DNA from: Methylotenera sp.
GTDB taxonomy: Bacteria; Pseudomonadota; Gammaproteobacteria; Burkholderiales; Methylophilaceae
Assembly (NCBI GenBank): GCA_030655015.1
Contig: JAURWJ010000101.1
Location: forward strand, 1 to 64,000
Direction: 5' to 3'
Length of the DNA stretch: 64,000 bases
Below the pieces are notes generated by a model. The model was not told the origin of the DNA and made no database searches. It was given only the letters and a program-made list of their open reading frames with translations. Every line of letters starts with the position of its first letter. Positions within the stretch are counted from its first letter, which is position 1. Made by a program: the position numbers and the translations under genes. Below, in pieces: positions 19,658 to 30,824 of this stretch.

Positions 19658-19766
19658 TTTAAATCACTCCATTTAAGACAACGTCATGTCGTCAATGGAT
19701 AGTCATTTTATGCACTAAAAAACTTTATAAAAGGCACGTAAATAATGATTTATTTTACGGAAAAAA

Positions 19767-20645
19767 TCAGTCGGCATTTCGTTCCGCTATTTCATGCGCA
19801 GCAAGAGCTGCCAGTTTGTTAAGGTGACTTTCAGTTAACGTTTCATACGCAAGTTTTTGTGTGGTTTTTCTTACCACCTCCTCACCGCCTTCACCTCTAG
19901 GAAAAATTGCATCTGCCATTACTCGGTTTGGAATTTTTAGACCTTCAACTTCTGCCCATAAGCTCAAATCCAAATATGGTAGTACTCCAAATTTAGCCCA
20001 GCCATCAAAATCTGGTCGCAACTTGTTATCAATAGATATGCCAGCTTGCTTCAGCGGACTTCGCATTTCACGTAAAAATAGTTTAAATTGTTCAATTAAT
20101 ACACTATCTGGCAGACTAATGTCGACAGTTAAATTAATGTCTAAACTTTGGTTACTTTTAATAAAATCAATCGGTTCATCTATCCAATCTTTACAAGTGT
20201 ATTTCAAGGGTACATATGGCTCTTTAAATAAATCACCACTAAAAATTTGAGCGAAAAAATTTCGTGCATAAGTGCGCTTTTCATCTTCAATATTACCTTC
20301 AGCAAGATAATGCTCACGAACAGTTGTCATGTGTACACCAAGCGAGTATCGCGGACTCCCACTTTTCAGTTCTTCCAAACTTCCCCCTGCAAGCAATACA
20401 TTTACCAATAGGTTACTTTTTACATCAATGATAGGTGTTGCTCTTAATGCTTCCAAAACCTCCAATGTTTGCAATGATGAAGGTGAGCCATCGTGAATAT
20501 CTCTATCAACGTATAGTTTTAAGTTACGTCTTGCCGATAGTTGCTCATACCATCCTGTCGCGTCGAGTATTTTTGCTACATCATATTTTCCGAGTTTGAA
20601 CCAAGAGGGTAGCTCTTTGATGTGCTTAATAGTTTTTATTGGCAA
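19767..20645 (-). CDS. Hypothetical island protein (possibly DUF6387)
   Basis: MPIKTIKHIKELPSWFKLGKYD...; adjacent to integrase. Confidence 0.6.
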   Translation of the reverse strand: MPIKTIKHIKELPSWFKLGKYDVAKILDATGWYEQLSARRNLKLYVDRDIHDGSPSSLQTLEVLEALRATPIIDVKSNLLVNVLLAGGSLEELKSGSPRYSLGVHMTTVREHYLAEGNIEDEKRTYARNFFAQIFSGDLFKEPYVPLKYTCKDWIDEPIDFIKSNQSLDINLTVDISLPDSVLIEQFKLFLREMRSPLKQAGISIDNKLRPDFDGWAKFGVLPYLDLSLWAEVEGLKIPNRVMADAIFPRGEGGEEVVRKTTQKLAYETLTESHLNKLAALAAHEIAERNAD

Positions 20646-20735
20646 AACACGACCCCTTACGCCCCTAATTAAGAAGCCACACCATTCGCTAAGGGTTGCG
20701 AGGTTCGCCCCGTCGGGCTAGGTGTGGCTAAACTG

Positions 20736-21977
20736 TTACGCTTGTTTAAATGGCAATACCTTTGCACCGTCTCTAGCAATATCTAATTGGTCACTCCACC
20801 ATTGGGCTATCTGCTTACGCTCGTTGTCGTAGGTGGCTTGGTTATAAATGGCACTAATGGCGTTTTTATCTTTGTGCTGTAAAAATGAGTCTATCGCTTC
20901 TTTTCTAAACAATCCACTCTCATTAGCTTGCGTACTAAAAAAGTGTCGGCAACCATGTGGCACGATATGGTAATCATCAAATACCGCATCGTAAGCATTG
21001 CTAATTGCTTTATCAGAAACAGGCTTGCTAGTGAGCCTGCCTGTAAATAAATACTCGCTATGCCCTGTATATACCTTTAGCTGTTTTAACGCGACTAAGG
21101 CTTGTTTTGATAGCATTATGGTGTGAGGCTTGGTCATGTGCTTACGTGTTTTGGATCGTTCTAATGGCAATGTCCAAATTGCGTTATCTAAATCAAATTC
21201 AGCCCATTTAGCGCAACGTAGCTCACTTGGTCGTTGTGCAAAACTTAATTGTAAATAAACGCATGATGCCACCTCAAAGCTGCCAGCATATTCAACTAGG
21301 TTGCGTAATAGCTTGCCAGCGTCTGCCATTGACTCTAAGTGAGGGAATTTACCACCAACGTGTTTAATTAGCCTTTCGTCTTTTAGTGGAATTGGGTTTT
21401 CTGATATGAGTTTGTCACTCAAGGCAAAATCAAACACGTTTTTAATCCAACCTCGTGTTTTTTCCATAAACTCTAACGCACCGCGTTTTTGCATAATCAA
21501 TAAACATTTACGCACTAGCTGATTATCAATCTCACCAATGGGGTGTTTACCAATCACGCCATAAACATTAGCGTTAAAAGTTTGTTTTATTTTTAGGTGT
21601 GTTGTTGGTGCGAGTGTGCGCTCTTTAATTGCCAGCCAATCCTCTGCAACTTTCTGAAAGGTGTTATCAGCATCTTTAGCATTTTGTTGTTTTACTAGCT
21701 TTGCCTCAAGCACAGGGTCTTTATGCTCAACCTTTACTTGTTTCAACTTTTGGCGTGCTAGTTCTCGCGCCTCACTTAATGTCAATTGAGGATAAACACC
21801 TAATTGCATAAGTTTACGTTTGCCGTGTAGTGTAGTTCTTAGCTGAAAGTATTTACTACCATTTTCATGAAGAAGAAGAAACAACCCTCTACCGTCTCTA
21901 AGAGGGTTTGGCTTATCACCATACTTAGCCGCTTTGATTGTAAGGTCGTCTAGTAAGTCAGCGTTTAACTTTGCCAT
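20736..21977 (-). CDS. Tyrosine integrase (P4-type, DUF4102 N-terminus)
   Basis: LRDGRGLFLLLHENGSKYFQLRT; QRPSELRCAKWAEFDL; HGCRHFFSTQANE...; adjacent to tRNA-Leu. Confidence 0.93.
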   Translation of the reverse strand: MAKLNADLLDDLTIKAAKYGDKPNPLRDGRGLFLLLHENGSKYFQLRTTLHGKRKLMQLGVYPQLTLSEARELARQKLKQVKVEHKDPVLEAKLVKQQNAKDADNTFQKVAEDWLAIKERTLAPTTHLKIKQTFNANVYGVIGKHPIGEIDNQLVRKCLLIMQKRGALEFMEKTRGWIKNVFDFALSDKLISENPIPLKDERLIKHVGGKFPHLESMADAGKLLRNLVEYAGSFEVASCVYLQLSFAQRPSELRCAKWAEFDLDNAIWTLPLERSKTRKHMTKPHTIMLSKQALVALKQLKVYTGHSEYLFTGRLTSKPVSDKAISNAYDAVFDDYHIVPHGCRHFFSTQANESGLFRKEAIDSFLQHKDKNAISAIYNQATYDNERKQIAQWWSDQLDIARDGAKVLPFKQA

Positions 21978-22141
21978 AAAAGGTATAAAAGTTTATTAAG
22001 ATAAGCCTTTATACCTTCTTTTATACCAAATGCAAAGAGACATTATGAAACGACAAAACACGCTATGAGGCGTGTAATGTTGGTTAAATCATTGTATTTA
22101 TTGGGATTTGATACGATTTGATACGAAGAAAAACTATTACT

Positions 22142-22226
22142 TGGTGCCGACGGAGAGACTCGAACTCTCACGACTTTCGTCACTACCCCCTCAAGATAGC
22201 GTGTCTACCAATTCCACCACGACGGC
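22142..22226 (-). tRNA. tRNA-Leu (GAG)
   Basis: Reverse complement GCCGTCGTGGTGGAATTGGTAGACACGCTATCTTGAGGGGG...GAGAGTTCGAGTCTCTCCGTCGGCACCA; loop TTGAGGG; encoded CCA. Confidence 0.93.
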
Positions 22227-22257
22227 ATTTGTTGAGTAAAAACTCAATCACAATTGA

Positions 22258-22593
22258 TTATTTTGGCACAACCTCTGCCGCTGGCGTTTCTGTTTTTGCT
22301 GAGTCAACAGCGGTTTCACTAGCTTGAGTAGCGTGCGCTTTTACCACGCTACCGCCACCCGCTTTATCACTTGCCATGTAAGCGAGCGTTAAGCTTGTGG
22401 TAAAGAAAATTAAAACAAAAAACGCCGTAGCGTGGCTCATAAAATTTGATGAGCCAGACACCCCAAACAGGCTGCCAGATGCGCCACTACCAAATGACGC
22501 GCCCATGTCAGCACCTTTGCCATGCTGCAAAAGCACCAGACCAATCACACCGAGCGCAGCCAACACATGAATTACTAATACTAATTTTTCCAT
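22258..22593 (-). CDS. secG: Preprotein translocase subunit SecG
   Basis: MEKLVLVIHVLAALGVIGLVLLQHGKGADMGASFGSGASGSLFG. Confidence 0.95.
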   Translation of the reverse strand: MEKLVLVIHVLAALGVIGLVLLQHGKGADMGASFGSGASGSLFGVSGSSNFMSHATAFFVLIFFTTSLTLAYMASDKAGGGSVVKAHATQASETAVDSAKTETPAAEVVPK

Positions 22594-22723
22594 TTTTAAC
22601 CTTTTACGCTTAACTTTTACAGCTAGCTTCACACTTCACTTAAATTTTTTGACTTATTTTTAGCACTGTTAAGTCTTAATGCTATTAGTCTTATGCTGTT
22701 GCAACCTAATTTAGCAGCGACTT

Positions 22724-23476
22724 TTAAGTTGCTGCACGGCAGATTCCTTCAAATTCACTCGCACTTAGCGAGCACTTGCCGATTAACCCGCCATCAATAT
22801 CTTGCATAACGAATAATTGTACCGCATTTTGAGGGTTTACGCTCCCCCCATAGAGGATTTTCAAGCTTGCTGCCGCTTCTTTATCTGCACCGGCTATTCT
22901 GCCACGAATAAACTCATGCATACTTTGCGCTTGTGCGGCACTTGCTGCCAAGCCTGAGCCAATCGCCCAAATCGGCTCGTAAGACACTACGGTATTGGCG
23001 AAAATAGCCGCGCCATACATGTTAATCACTGTGTCAATTTGTTTAGCTACGACCATTTCCATCACGCCTGCTTCACGCTCAATCAGTGTTTCACCCACGC
23101 ACAAAATTGGTGTTAAGCCATGAGTTTTGGCCTGCATAAATTTGGTCGCAATATTTTCATCTGACTCACAATACGCGGTTGCACGTTCAGAGTGCCCGAT
23201 AATCACGTAAGTTGTGCCAAAATCCTTTAGCATACTGGCGCTTACCTCTCCGGTAAAAGCACCCACAGGGTCTTTGCTCAAGTTTTGTGCACCCCATGCA
23301 ATAGTGGTATTTTGTAAAATAGATTGCGCCTGCGCTAGGTACGGGTAAGGCACGCAGACCACGACATCGGTGTTTTTTAATGGGGTGAGCTTTTGAATGT
23401 ATGCCTCCAAAAGCAGTTGATTTGAAGCCAAGTTACCATGCATTTTCCAATTGGCTACTACTAATTTTCGCGGCAT
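22724..23476 (-). CDS. tpiA: Triosephosphate isomerase
   Basis: [38 protein letters not shown]. Confidence 0.97.
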   Translation of the reverse strand: MPRKLVVANWKMHGNLASNQLLLEAYIQKLTPLKNTDVVVCVPYPYLAQAQSILQNTTIAWGAQNLSKDPVGAFTGEVSASMLKDFGTTYVIIGHSERATAYCESDENIATKFMQAKTHGLTPILCVGETLIEREAGVMEMVVAKQIDTVINMYGAAIFANTVVSYEPIWAIGSGLAASAAQAQSMHEFIRGRIAGADKEAAASLKILYGGSVNPQNAVQLFVMQDIDGGLIGKCSLSASEFEGICRAAT

Positions 23477-23601
23477 GTAAACCCTAAAATTTGTTATAAA
23501 TTTGTTCGATGAGCTTTGTTTGTCAAAGCTTCTAAAACCAGCGCCATTCTAGCTTTTATGCGCTATTGCAGTCAATTCAAGACGTTAGCTTTACAGTGCA
23601 A

Positions 23602-24438
23602 TTAGTTTGATTGATTGAGCCGATTGATAACATTGCGCACCTCTAATGCCACCTCGGAGGCAGTTACGCCAATGGGACCAATGCTTTTTTCCACCAACGC
23701 ATCAGCTGCGGCGCCATGCACATAGACACCAAGTTTTGCCGCATCCAGCGCACTCAAACCCTGTGCGATTAAGCTGGCAATCACGCCGCTCAACACATCG
23801 CCAGTGCCGCCAGTTGCCAGCGCCGGGTTGCCCGTTGTGTTAATAAAGTGGCGGCCATCGTGATGTGCGCAAATAGTGCCCGCACCTTTCAGCACGCAGG
23901 TAGCATTAAACTTTTGTGATAGCTGCAGCGCACAGTCGATACGGTTTTGTTGGATATATTTTGCGCTACACGTCAGTAATCTAGCCGCTTCACCTGCATG
24001 CGGGGTAAGTACAGTTTCAGCTTGTCTATTTTTAACTTGGTTGACCAAATGCGAATGTGTTGCAATTAAATTAAGCGCATCAGCATCTAACAATAACGGC
24101 AATGGTTTCAGTAACCAAAATTCTAACAATTCAAGCGCAAGGTCCGACTGACCTAACCCTGGTCCGATTGCAACGCAATTTAGCTGGCTCAGTTGCGCCA
24201 ATGCAGTGCGTGAGCGCAGCATAATTTCTGGGTAAAGTATATCCACCACTGGTGCATGCTTGCTTAGCATGGTGGCGTAGACGCGCCCGGCGCCACTTAG
24301 CAGCGCCGCGCGGGATGCTAACAACACCGCGCCCACCATGCCCTCATCGCCGCCAATGATTGCCACGCTACCGAACGTCCCTTTATGCGAGTCACTGTCA
24401 TGTGCTGGTAAAGCTGGCTGAAACATGCTGGCAACCAT
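23602..24438 (-). CDS. nnrD: ADP-dependent NAD(P)H-hydrate dehydratase
   Basis: KGTFGSVAIIGGDEGMVGA; LTPHAGEAARLL; NPALATGGTGDVLSG. Confidence 0.93.
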   Translation of the reverse strand: MVASMFQPALPAHDSDSHKGTFGSVAIIGGDEGMVGAVLLASRAALLSGAGRVYATMLSKHAPVVDILYPEIMLRSRTALAQLSQLNCVAIGPGLGQSDLALELLEFWLLKPLPLLLDADALNLIATHSHLVNQVKNRQAETVLTPHAGEAARLLTCSAKYIQQNRIDCALQLSQKFNATCVLKGAGTICAHHDGRHFINTTGNPALATGGTGDVLSGVIASLIAQGLSALDAAKLGVYVHGAAADALVEKSIGPIGVTASEVALEVRNVINRLNQSN

Positions 24439-24500
24439 TAAATGAAGATCAGTTTTTATCGTATTGTTAATAAACTACTCCCAATGTCGTGATCAGTGAG

Positions 24501-26201
24501 TTAGCTTGCCACATGGCGTAAATTTAATTGCACTTTCTGTGTGCCGTTATAACTATTAGTTTGTAATTGGTAAGCGGCTTGAATACGGCTATCTAATAAA
24601 TCTGTTTGATTGAAATATATCGCATCAATCACTAGAGGCGCTTTTGATGATGTCGGTTTTAGGCTGAGCTTTAAGTGCTTTTCACCTAATATGCGCTGAT
24701 TGACGACTTCAAATTCATCATAAAACAGTGGCGGTGCAAAACCCTGTCCCCACACTTGATTTTCTAATATTTGTGCGACTTGAAACGTCATTTCATTTGC
24801 GTTGAGATTGCCGTCAACTTCTAACACCGACTCTAAATCAGCTTCGGTAATCAGGCTTTTGACGACAATTTCAAAACTCAACTTAAATAGATTAAAGTCT
24901 TCAAGTTTTATAGTAAGCCCCGCAGCCATGGCGTGACCGCCAAACTTAATAATCAAATCCGGCTGATGCTTGCTCAACAAGTCTAGCGCATCTCGCAGAT
25001 GCAACCCGGCAATTGAGCGCCCTGAGCCTTTAAGTAGCCCATCACCCGCATCGGCAAAAGCAATTACTGGTCGATGATGCCGCTCTTTGATGCGTGAAGC
25101 TAAAATGCCGATGACGCCTTGATGCCAATCAGGTTGATGTAGGCTAATGGAATATTGATGCGCGATTTGAATCTCTTCAAGCGAGATATTGGCGCTATCT
25201 TGCATATCGGCTTCAATGCTTCGGCGCTGCACATTCAAATCATGTAATTGTTGCGCGATTTGCAGCGCCTGTGATTCTGATTCTGCCAGCAAGCACTGTA
25301 TGCCTAAGGTCATGTCATCCAAGCGACCGGCGGCATTTAGCCTTGGCCCAACGTAAAAGCCCAAATCTTGCGCACTGGCTGTTGCAGGCTCGCGCGCAGC
25401 AACTTTGAGTAACGCGGTAATGCCATGGCTGCAAGCACCCGCACGGATTCTGCGTAAACCTTGTTCCACCAAAATACGATTATTTTCGTCTAGCTTAACC
25501 AAATCTGCCACCGTGCCCAGCGCGACTAAATCCAGCAATTCGGTTAGATTTGGCTCAGTTTTTTGTACAAAAGCACCACGCTCACGTAGCTCTGCACGCA
25601 AGCCAAGTAGGCAGTAAAACATAACGCCCACCCCGGCTAAATGCTTGCTGGCAAAAGTGCAGCCATGTTGATTGGGGTTAATAATGCAAGCGGCTTGTGG
25701 TGTTTCTTGCCCGGGTAAGTGATGGTCGGTAATCAGCACTTGTATGCCAAGCGCATTGGCAGCAGAAACGCCATCCACACTGGCAATGCCGTTATCTACA
25801 GTAATAATGACGTCAGGCTTTTGCAAAGCGGCTAACGCCACAATTTCTGGCGTCAGGCCATAGCCGTACTCAAAGCGATTGGGCACTAAAAACCCGACAC
25901 TCGCACCCAACGCTCGCAAACCTTTAACCGCGACAGCCGTCGCTGTAGCACCGTCAGCGTCATAATCGCCGATCACTAATAACTTTTTATTGTCGGCAAT
26001 TGCATCTGCCAATAATTTAGCCATGGCTTGATTGTGCGTAAGGGTTTGCGGTGGCAACAGACTGCTTAAATTAACGCTCATCTGGCTCACATTTACCACG
26101 CCACGCGCTGCAAATAAACGTGACATCAACGGCGACACTCCCGCAGCTTGCAAAATCCGGGTCACTTCTGTTGAAGCTTTACGCTGTAAGATTGAGGTCA
26201 T
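24501..26201 (-). CDS. recJ: Single-stranded-DNA-specific exonuclease RecJ
   Basis: LLVIGDYDADGATATAV; ITDHHLPG; GPRLNAAGRLDDM; FGGHAMAAGLTI. Confidence 0.97.
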   Translation of the reverse strand: MTSILQRKASTEVTRILQAAGVSPLMSRLFAARGVVNVSQMSVNLSSLLPPQTLTHNQAMAKLLADAIADNKKLLVIGDYDADGATATAVAVKGLRALGASVGFLVPNRFEYGYGLTPEIVALAALQKPDVIITVDNGIASVDGVSAANALGIQVLITDHHLPGQETPQAACIINPNQHGCTFASKHLAGVGVMFYCLLGLRAELRERGAFVQKTEPNLTELLDLVALGTVADLVKLDENNRILVEQGLRRIRAGACSHGITALLKVAAREPATASAQDLGFYVGPRLNAAGRLDDMTLGIQCLLAESESQALQIAQQLHDLNVQRRSIEADMQDSANISLEEIQIAHQYSISLHQPDWHQGVIGILASRIKERHHRPVIAFADAGDGLLKGSGRSIAGLHLRDALDLLSKHQPDLIIKFGGHAMAAGLTIKLEDFNLFKLSFEIVVKSLITEADLESVLEVDGNLNANEMTFQVAQILENQVWGQGFAPPLFYDEFEVVNQRILGEKHLKLSLKPTSSKAPLVIDAIYFNQTDLLDSRIQAAYQLQTNSYNGTQKVQLNLRHVAS

Positions 26202-26213
26202 TTAGATCAGTAT

Positions 26214-27176
26214 TTATGCTAAAAAGTGCATCACAGGTTTTAACTTTCGCCAAAATTTGTAATTATCCAAGGATGTCATGGTTAAAACTAGCGTTCTTTC
26301 ATAGCACCCTAAATTTAAATTGAGTGCTTTAATTTTTTTTGTTTTTAATGCATTCAATAATACCTGAAAACTAGCATCATCTAACGATTGCTTAGCGGTC
26401 AACTGTAAGTGCACATGCTGCCGTGGTGCGGAGTTTTGTATCACATCGTACAGAGGCATTGGCATTACTTGGCTGGATAAACCAGACCATTGAGCCAAAC
26501 CCAGATAAAAAGGGCTGTTAGCTACCATTAAATCAAAATCATGATGCGGCTTAACGCGTACCGGCATCATGCCGCCGCCAGATAGCCAAAGGCTGTTGAT
26601 GGCGGGTGCGCCAGCAAGTTCTCTCGCCACGTTTGCCGGGTGCGAAAACAATAACATTTGCGCTTCATTCAAATAAGCACGCCACTTGGCAGACATGTCA
26701 CCTTGCGGCATAAACTGATAGCTATTTTTACCCACCGCAATGCTTGGCAAACTGGTTTTAATGTGCGGCACTTGATTTAAACACAAATACCAAGCGCCAG
26801 AATCGCCAATAAGAAAGGTTAGGCCGTCCGGGCTGAAATGTTGATTTAAGCTGGCAATGATATTTTTGGCATGCTCAGGCTCAACTTGTATGGGTAAAGG
26901 CTCACTCAAGCTAAAGCTATCGCGTTGCATCACCAAATGCACAGGGTCAGCACGCAACCAAAAGGCATGGCCAATTTCAAGGCTGTCAGCACTGGCGGCA
27001 ATTGCTGCTATTGGATAATCCTGTACGGGCTTTAATCCATAGTGATTACACACTAGCGCTTCTAGCGGCATATCCAGCCAGGTTGTATTGGCTTTACTCA
27101 ATAGATAAGCGAATGCGCTTGTCTGTTGCAAGGCTAATAACTGACTGGTTACTTCACAATCTACGGTTAATTTCAC
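26214..27176 (-). CDS. Conserved betaproteobacterial protein (phosphoglycerate mutase-like/RpfE-type)
   Basis: AFWLRADPVHLVMQRD; LNEAQMLLFSHPANVAREL; INSLWLSGGG. Confidence 0.7.
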   Translation of the reverse strand: MKLTVDCEVTSQLLALQQTSAFAYLLSKANTTWLDMPLEALVCNHYGLKPVQDYPIAAIAASADSLEIGHAFWLRADPVHLVMQRDSFSLSEPLPIQVEPEHAKNIIASLNQHFSPDGLTFLIGDSGAWYLCLNQVPHIKTSLPSIAVGKNSYQFMPQGDMSAKWRAYLNEAQMLLFSHPANVARELAGAPAINSLWLSGGGMMPVRVKPHHDFDLMVANSPFYLGLAQWSGLSSQVMPMPLYDVIQNSAPRQHVHLQLTAKQSLDDASFQVLLNALKTKKIKALNLNLGCYERTLVLTMTSLDNYKFWRKLKPVMHFLA

Positions 27177-27261
27177 ACGACTGATTTTTTTATAATAAGA
27201 TTAACTTCAATTCTACTTGTAAGCAGGGTGACACGGGATATATTCAGTAGGAATAGGTAAT

Positions 27262-27302
27262 AAAAAAACCTGGCAGCACTTTCAGCGCTGTCAGGTTCTG
27301 TT
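27262..27302 (-). terminator. Hairpin downstream of glycine-zipper gene
   Basis: aacctggcagcactttcagcgctgtcaggtt with adjacent A/T run. Confidence 0.6.
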
Positions 27303-27335
27303 ACTTGACCAATAACGATTTAACTAAAACCGTAC

Positions 27336-28040
27336 TTAATAATAACGACGGTTATCCTCATGACCTCTGTTATCCCAATCGCGGTGTTTACCATGCCCGC
27401 GATAACCGTTGTTATGGCCATTATCCCATCTGTCATTATCATAACGTGCAGGCGCGATATAACTGATTTGCGACACGATGCGGCTATTGGGCGCTACCGC
27501 CACGTTCACATCAACATAGCGTCCAGGATGGTTGCTAGTTACCGTGTTGTAGGTTCTGCCGTTGTATTCATAAGTCACAAAGTAACCGGAATTCACGGTT
27601 TGCCAGTGATCTACTTGATAACAACTTTGTACGGGTACTGACCGTGTGGTGACCACAGTGTTTTGATTGTTGCTGATACGGTCGCCCGCAATCGCGCCTA
27701 CGCCTGCACCTACGGCTGCGGCAGCAATACGCCCATTGCCACGACCGATGGTATTGCCTAGCAAACCGCCTGCAATGCCACCGATGACGGCACCTGCAAT
27801 TGAATGGTTGTTACCATTGCTATAGCTTTGTTGCTGGTATTCAGTGTGGCACTCTTGACGTGGCATATTCACACGCTCGGTTTGTGGGGTGACTGAAAGC
27901 ACGCGTGCAGTGTCGGTATATTGATCATTTGCCAGCGCTGGCGTTGCAAATGCCGCCGCCACTAAGGCAGGGGCTAACATTGTTACCCGCATGCCATTTA
28001 TAACGTTTAGCTTAAAATTATGCATCTTGAAATTACGCAT
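27336..28040 (-). CDS. Glycine-zipper 2TM-domain surface/lipoprotein-like protein
   Basis: SIAGAVIGGIAGGLLGNTIGRGNGRIAAAAVGAGVGAIAGDRI. Confidence 0.85.
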   Translation of the reverse strand: MRNFKMHNFKLNVINGMRVTMLAPALVAAAFATPALANDQYTDTARVLSVTPQTERVNMPRQECHTEYQQQSYSNGNNHSIAGAVIGGIAGGLLGNTIGRGNGRIAAAAVGAGVGAIAGDRISNNQNTVVTTRSVPVQSCYQVDHWQTVNSGYFVTYEYNGRTYNTVTSNHPGRYVDVNVAVAPNSRIVSQISYIAPARYDNDRWDNGHNNGYRGHGKHRDWDNRGHEDNRRYY

Positions 28041-28351
28041 TTTTCTTCTCCATTATTTCTTGAATTTATTAAGTCACATACCTGGCTAATGATTGATTTT
28101 TTATATTCAATCTCTGCTTTATTGTTTTGCAGATGGTCTTTTAACGCGGCAGATTACAATTAGGCTTACCAATAATTGTTATTAATTTGTAACTCATGAT
28201 TTTCATGAAAGAAACTTTAGTCAGCCCAAAAGTGTCTATTAGGTAGAGCGTTGTTTACTCTGTGATTTCAGTTACAGTGCATTTACTAGTCAGCTTAGCG
28301 CGAATAATGGATGTAGGTGCACGACCATAAAGCAGACTTTGGAGAACTGTC

Positions 28352-29308
28352 ATGAACAAAATAAAAAACTTAATCCTGCTGGCCAGCTTTGCTTTTGCCA
28401 GCAATGCATTTGCAGGAGAATTTGGCGACCACTGTACCAATAGCTTATCAAAAGGCGTGTTAATTAAAACCAAATGCGATGTTAATGAATTATACAAAGG
28501 CAAAACTTATTGCTTTAGCAACCAAGCCGCTCGCAATTCATTTTTGCTCGATCCCGACACCTCCATTACCAAAGCGGCTACGTTTTATGCAAAAAACGCC
28601 GAACCCGAACGTACAAAAATTAACCAAGCGGATGCTTTAAAGCAAATCAGCAGCAAAATTTGCGATTTAAGCAACAAAGACGCGGGTTACTTAATCTTTA
28701 ATGGCATGGATTTAAGCCACTGCAATATGCAAAATGTAAGCTTTTTTGGTGCGGAACTGATGGGGGCAACATTGGCAGGTGCAAATTTACAAGGGGCTTA
28801 TTTAAACCTGGCGCGGCTTGAAAATGCCAACTTAAGCGGCGCAAACTTGACTAATGCGACTATTTTTCAAGCTATCTTTGATAAAACAAACTTTAAAGGC
28901 GCCAACCTCACCAACGCGCGCATGATAGGTACGCTTGGCAATGTAGATATGAGCGATGCCACTATTGCAAAAGGTCGTTTTGGTTTGGATATTGGCAACC
29001 AGCCGATGGGCGCGATGCGTTTTGATGCGATTGGCGGCAAGTTTGCCAATACCAATTTTGAAGGCGCAGACATCAATCGTTCCAATTTAAGATTTGCCGA
29101 TTTAAGAAACGCGAATTTACGCTACACTAATTTATTTCGCGCTGACTTCAGCAAGGCCGACTTAACTGGTGCCGATATTACTGGCGCTAATATGGAAGAA
29201 GCTATTTTAGATGACACCATTATGACCAATGTAAAAGGTCTGGAGGCCATTAAAGGTTATGATGTAGCCAAGGGGAAATGTAAAGACTGTGCAATATCGC
29301 TCAAGTAA
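28352..29308 (+). CDS. Secreted pentapeptide-repeat protein
   Basis: Signal peptide; A(N/D)LxxANLxxANL repeats. Confidence 0.9.
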   Translation: MNKIKNLILLASFAFASNAFAGEFGDHCTNSLSKGVLIKTKCDVNELYKGKTYCFSNQAARNSFLLDPDTSITKAATFYAKNAEPERTKINQADALKQISSKICDLSNKDAGYLIFNGMDLSHCNMQNVSFFGAELMGATLAGANLQGAYLNLARLENANLSGANLTNATIFQAIFDKTNFKGANLTNARMIGTLGNVDMSDATIAKGRFGLDIGNQPMGAMRFDAIGGKFANTNFEGADINRSNLRFADLRNANLRYTNLFRADFSKADLTGADITGANMEEAILDDTIMTNVKGLEAIKGYDVAKGKCKDCAISLK

Positions 29309-29518
29309 ACAAATCTGTTGCAGCAGATGTGATAGCTGGCACAGTCACCGACCATGCGAACGCTATCTGCAGACTGACATTACGCTCAAAAACGCAACAT
29401 AAGTACCTTGATCAACAAATTTGCATGATGCTCAATCCTGGATTGTTCATTAACTGCCCCTTCCCCCCGCGAAGGGAGGGGGCAGGTTTGACTCTAATGG
29501 ATTATCTGGATAATAAAC

Positions 29519-30757
29519 TTAAATATCATGCGTACCATCGCCTTCTACTGCTAAATCTGGAATGTGATTAAAAGCAATACGCATGGGCGCATCCTTCAGC
29601 GCCTCATGCGCACCGCCGAAATAAATCGTATTCTTGCCAAACTTTAAGTTAAGCGTATCAATCGCTTTATTTAATTTCTTTTCATTTTCGAGCGGCTCGA
29701 TTTGAAATAAATCCCGTGCTACTTCATTCACCGTCATCAAACCTGAAAAAGACACGCCTACCGCATAAGGTTCAGCTTTGCTTCTGGGGTAATGATGCAT
29801 AAAGGTTTCTAACGCTTCAATTAAGCGCAACGTATTATCGGTGGGCGAAACCGCGCTTTCCATCTGCCAGCTAGGCGTGTTTCTAAACTTTATTTTCACG
29901 CTGATTCTTGAAGTAAGCAAATCGTAGCTGCGCATACGCATACAGGCTTTTTGTAGCAAACGATGCAACACCGCCTTTACTCCAGCTTCGTTGCGCTGCT
30001 CGGGCGGCATCACATGCGAATGCCCCAAGCTGCTACGCGTATTTTTCACATAATAGGGTTCTAAGCCGCGCAGTTTGTCATACATACGCTCACCTTCAAT
30101 ACTACCCCATGCCGTTTGTAACTGCTGCCGATTCGCTGCATACAATTGTTCTACAGTAGTAATTTTGTAGCGATTCAAGCGCGCTTCCATCTGCTTGCCA
30201 ATGCCGTTGAGGTCGCGCAACTTCAATCCGTACAATCGTTGTGGCAACTCATGCGAGGCGATCACCACACAACCATCCGGCTTTTGCATATTAGAAGCCA
30301 CTTTGGCTAAAAACGTATTGGGGGCGATACCGATTGAGCAACGGATATAATCGAATTGTGCGTTGATTTTATGTTTTATTTTGGCGGCGAGTTTGAGCGC
30401 GTTTTTTGGCACCTGCTGGCTACCGGTAAGCTTGCATACCATTTCATCAATAGAAAGCACTTTTTCTACGTGTGTGCAGCTTTCAACTATGTCTATTAGC
30501 TTATGGTGAAATTCCACGTAAATAGACGGCCGCGCTTCCACAAAAATCATGTCCGGGCATAGCTTGCGCGCTTCACTTACCAAAGTGCCGGTTTTAATAC
30601 CAAAAGCTTTAGCCTCATAACTTGCCGCGATACAACAGGTTGTTTCCGCCATCACGGCGAGCACGCCTATCGGCTTGCCACGCAACGCTGGCAACAACTG
30701 TTGCTCTACTGAAGCAAAGTAGGAATTAAAATCAACATAAAGCGCATTTAAACTCAT
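29519..30757 (-). CDS. Y-family DNA polymerase (DinB/ImpB-like)
   Basis: ALYVDFNSYFASVEQ; VLSIDEM; CSIGIAPNTFLAKVAS; LNGIGKQMEARL. Confidence 0.92.
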   Translation of the reverse strand: MSLNALYVDFNSYFASVEQQLLPALRGKPIGVLAVMAETTCCIAASYEAKAFGIKTGTLVSEARKLCPDMIFVEARPSIYVEFHHKLIDIVESCTHVEKVLSIDEMVCKLTGSQQVPKNALKLAAKIKHKINAQFDYIRCSIGIAPNTFLAKVASNMQKPDGCVVIASHELPQRLYGLKLRDLNGIGKQMEARLNRYKITTVEQLYAANRQQLQTAWGSIEGERMYDKLRGLEPYYVKNTRSSLGHSHVMPPEQRNEAGVKAVLHRLLQKACMRMRSYDLLTSRISVKIKFRNTPSWQMESAVSPTDNTLRLIEALETFMHHYPRSKAEPYAVGVSFSGLMTVNEVARDLFQIEPLENEKKLNKAIDTLNLKFGKNTIYFGGAHEALKDAPMRIAFNHIPDLAVEGDGTHDI

Positions 30758-30824
30758 ACTACAATTGTAATGTTTACTCAAAATAATTGACTAACAATAG
30801 AAACTAATTTTAAAGGAAAATAAA

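Larger units (their letters stand above)
17445..22142. mobile_element. 4.7-kb mobilizable island integrated at tRNA-Leu(GAG)
   Basis: Tyrosine integrase next to tRNA-Leu 3' end; degenerate tRNA 3' copy (tggtgcgacggagggcttcgaat) near 17445; MobV-type relaxase and AlpA; TTTATACC pairs at both ends. Confidence 0.75.

Noticed and set aside
29455-29490. C-rich hairpin cccttccccccgcgaagggagggggc as a special element
   Set aside because: Between convergent genes (pentapeptide protein and Y-family polymerase); most simply a terminator or common intergenic repeat.
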